From assembly GCA_013399305.1 (NCBI GenBank), contig VXAI01000020.1, positions 7,138,607 through 7,202,606 on the forward strand: a DNA stretch of 64,000 nt. The letters are read 5' to 3'. A model generated the notes under the pieces. It saw only the letters and a list, made by a program, of their open reading frames with translations. It did no database searches and was not told the origin of the DNA. A program made the translations under genes and the position numbers. The stretch comes from Rostratula benghalensis (taxonomy: Eukaryota; Chordata; Aves; Charadriiformes; Rostratulidae). Positions 61,418 through 64,000 of the stretch are shown piece by piece (position 1 is the first letter of the stretch; each line of letters begins with the position of its first letter).

Positions 61418-64000
61418 GTAAGTAGTTTTTATTTTTTCTTTTAGATGTACTTTATAAAAGCAAAAATGTGTGTCTATGTGTGTGCGCACGCGTACATATG
61501 TATTGTGTTTACTCCCACGGATTGATATTTCATTTTATATTGTTAACACTGTCTATTTTAAAATATCATCTTTTGAGAGTAATTCTTAGCAATACTCATC
61601 TAAGAAGCAGCAATATGATAATGAGTAAGTTATGTGTATTATTTCTCTGTGCTCACCCTTGAATATTGGAGCCACCGAAGGTGATAGAAATGACACAAGC
61701 AGTGAATTTTGCAGTGAATACAGATACCACAATGTACTTAAACATCTAAGTATTGTCTGGGGAATTGAGAAGAAAGTTGACGAGTAACTGTTATGCTAGG
61801 GCTTTGCTGGCAGAGGAATAATCTGCTGTCCTCTGTTGCTTTGGTTGCTTCATATGGTGGCACAACACCGGACTTCATGCTTGCTGCCAGTCCATGCTGC
61901 AAGGGTCACTAATTTTATGGGCACATCATCTTAATAAAGATGGACTTCAGCTGGAACAGTGTAATAGTGTGATTTATGTATTGCTGGTTTTACATGATGT
62001 GTCAGATTTCTTATTTGAGCATCATGCTGAATTTCGTGGATAAGACACTGAGCTTTGTAGACAACTATTTGGCAGATGAATAAAATGTTTTATAGAATAC
62101 TATTGTGGTTTTTGGAACTATGGTAATGCTAAGTTTTTATTTAATCCTAGAAGACAGATAAAAAATAATAGGAACAATTTACTACTCATTTCTACAGACA
62201 TTTTTATAGATACTGTAATTATATTTTGTAGAAGTATTTTTAAGATTTATGGGAAACTATCATAAACAGTCTGCTCTCTGTTTGAGCTAAATAAAATTAT
62301 CATAGGATTTCACGTTAAATCTTGTGAGGCATAGTAGTGTAATATCTGTTTATGCAAATGTTATGCGACTGCTATTATGTCTGTCTGTGTTATTAATTAA
62401 TGGTTACTGTTGCCACATCCCTGTATCTCTAAATACAAGTATAATGAAAAGATACAAAGCAGAAACCAGAAATAAATTGGTAGAATATTAGCAGTGACAA
62501 CAGTGTGGAAGATGAATGTAAAACATATAGGAGAATCTGTCTCACTGTTATGAACATCTCAAGGTGAATGATTCTGAGAACAGGAGAAACACAATGCCTA
62601 CACTATCTCCATAGAGGCTGGGTTTATTTGCATGACAAATGTGACATTAGCTTTTGACAGTTTCATGCTGTACAAATACAATTTACTAATATAGGTCTGT
62701 GTGCTTTGGACATAATATAGATTCTTCTTTTATCAATTTGACTGTGCTGTTCCTCAACATACAGAATATCTAGCAGCCCAAATAGAAAGAAATAATGAGT
62801 TCAAGCTCAGGCTATAGTTGTTCAATTAGCAACATATACTGTGGCACCATTTTTCCACCAACCCCATTCTAACATTATTTATTAAAAGATTTTATTACTT
62901 AAAAATATGACTTTCATTATTGTGCTGTAATATCTATTATTTCTTCTGAACATGTTAGTTGTCTTCATGAAATGCATATTTAATTTCTTTCCATTTCACA
63001 GAAAGGCTTTCTCTTACAGTTTTGCTCTGTTTAGTTTTGCAATGGCACTATAGAAAATAGTGGGTGATTTGCTTCATTAATTCCACTCCTCCTATCTTAT
63101 TTGCATATTGAATGCAAAACCTGTTAACTGACTGATATTGGTGTGGTGATGAGGAGTTTCTTTTCTCTTGGAATTGTCATTGTTAGACTAGTGACTTTTG
63201 AACATTTGCCCTGATTTCCTCTGGGATTAAGACTAGGTCTTGAGTCAGGAGGCTCATTCCAGCTAAGGATGATTGGCATTTCACAGACAGTTAGCTGTTC
63301 CTTTTGTCACAGGTCATTTATATAATCCGGAATCATTTACTTGGATTCTATAGTATGATCAGACAAGTCTCAAGCTTCCTTTTTTCATTTCCCCCCTTTT
63401 TTTCTTTAGTTTTTTTCCCCTCATTTTTATTCCTGGTTTATAAAGTTTCCTTTTTCTTTGTTGTTTATATGTTTCTCCTATGTTTTATTTTGCTGTGTTG
63501 ATTTTTTTTTTGTTTTGTTCTCTGTCATTCTAGATGACTGGCCACATCAATTTTTCTTTTACATGCATTCTACAGAGCAAGAGCAAGTGTTTTTATTAGC
63601 AACTGACATTGAATGCCTCATAGAATAAACTCTAAAGAATAAAAATAAAATTTGTAACAGAAAAATTGTCATAGTTAAATTTTATAGACAAATAGCTACA
63701 GCAAATCTACTTTTAAATCTGTTTTAATAAATAATTTTATTATAAGGATTTACTTACTCTCCTCTGCACTGCTAAGGAAGGAAAGGCTATAACTACATTT
63801 CTAATTGAGAACAGTATCCCTTCTGTTTGTTGGGTCTGAATCAATTTGCATGCTCCTCTGTGTAGGAGAGACTTTAAACAGGCACTTAACGTTCCAGCAC
63901 TATCCTGATCTGCATCCTGTGGAACAATCAAAAAGAAATCAATGGCTTCTTAGGAAGGAGGTGCTGCTTAATGTGAGTACATGACATAAGGACCAAGTTC
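61418..64000 (+). other. SNTG1: Start of the next SNTG1 intron
   Basis: It begins with GTAAGTAG. I searched for the expected PDZ-start exon (ERTVT...) and did not find it, so this intron runs past the window edge. The T-rich stretch at 63380-63520 and the frames crossing it look like noncoding sequence. Confidence 0.7.
61466..61508. repeat. Degenerate TG-rich run after SNTG1 donor
   Basis: ATGTGTGTCTATGTGTGTGC followed by alternating purine-pyrimidine GCACGCGTACATATG. It begins about 50 bp after the exon's donor site. Confidence 0.75.

Noticed and set aside
61418..64000. A third SNTG1 coding exon (PDZ start)
   Set aside because: I looked for a sequence encoding ERTVTIRR after an acceptor and found none; the GGAGAGACT at 63864-63872 does not continue correctly.
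1..64000. tRNA, rRNA, CRISPR array or retroviral gag/pol/env genes
   Set aside because: No GGTTCRA-type tRNA arms in a proper context, no spaced direct repeats, and no retroviral coding sequence next to the LTRs were seen on reading both strands.

Overview
This window is vertebrate nuclear DNA, almost certainly from a bird. It is AT-rich and CpG-poor, and its long open frames are scattered and unlike known proteins. It carries several copies of the avian CR1 LINE, recognisable from the end of their reverse-transcriptase frame and their ATTCTRTG-type tails, plus long terminal repeats of a kind common in avian endogenous retroviruses. The species cannot be fixed from what is visible. There are no bacterial-type operons, CRISPR arrays or tRNA genes that I can see.

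The only host gene I can support is SNTG1 (gamma-1-syntrophin) on the + strand, represented by its first two coding exons. The start-codon exon (50889-50943) encodes MDFRTTCEE after 28 nt of 5' untranslated sequence. It begins at a splice acceptor, so at least one noncoding exon lies further upstream. The next exon (61283-61417) encodes 45 residues of the first half of the split N-terminal PH domain. It is joined in phase 0 across a 10,339-bp intron and ends in a consensus GTAAGT donor. The exon that should start the PDZ domain is not in the window. Everything left of 50889 is therefore 5'-UTR intron, or sequence upstream of the gene; I see no CpG-island promoter to tell which.

Layout: 1-11.6 kb, unannotatable AT-rich DNA with a small GC-elevated patch near 8 kb. 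11.66-12.12 kb, a sense-strand retroviral LTR, followed by a T-rich strand-asymmetric block to about 13.1 kb. 13.65-14.35 kb, a CR1 copy. 21.4-22.0 kb, an old antisense CR1. 27.25-29.05 kb, a poly-T/poly-C tract, a GC-rich island and a CR1 piece. 31.8-32.36 kb, a CR1 whose terminal reverse-transcriptase frame is still open. 35.25-35.84 kb, a second LTR with matching ends and a near-perfect 5-bp target duplication. 41.6-42.0 kb, another CR1. 42.69-42.84 kb, a nested duplication abutting a short antisense CR1 tail. 46.1-46.54 kb, another CR1. 50.9-61.4 kb, the SNTG1 exons, whose intron holds an antisense CR1 fragment and a probable antisense LTR. 61.4-64.0 kb, the next SNTG1 intron.

I find no convincing novel system. 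The points most worth checking are the noncoding 5' structure of SNTG1, the sense-oriented LTRs as possible alternative promoters, the unidentified GC-rich block at 28 kb and the palindromic duplication at 42.7 kb.
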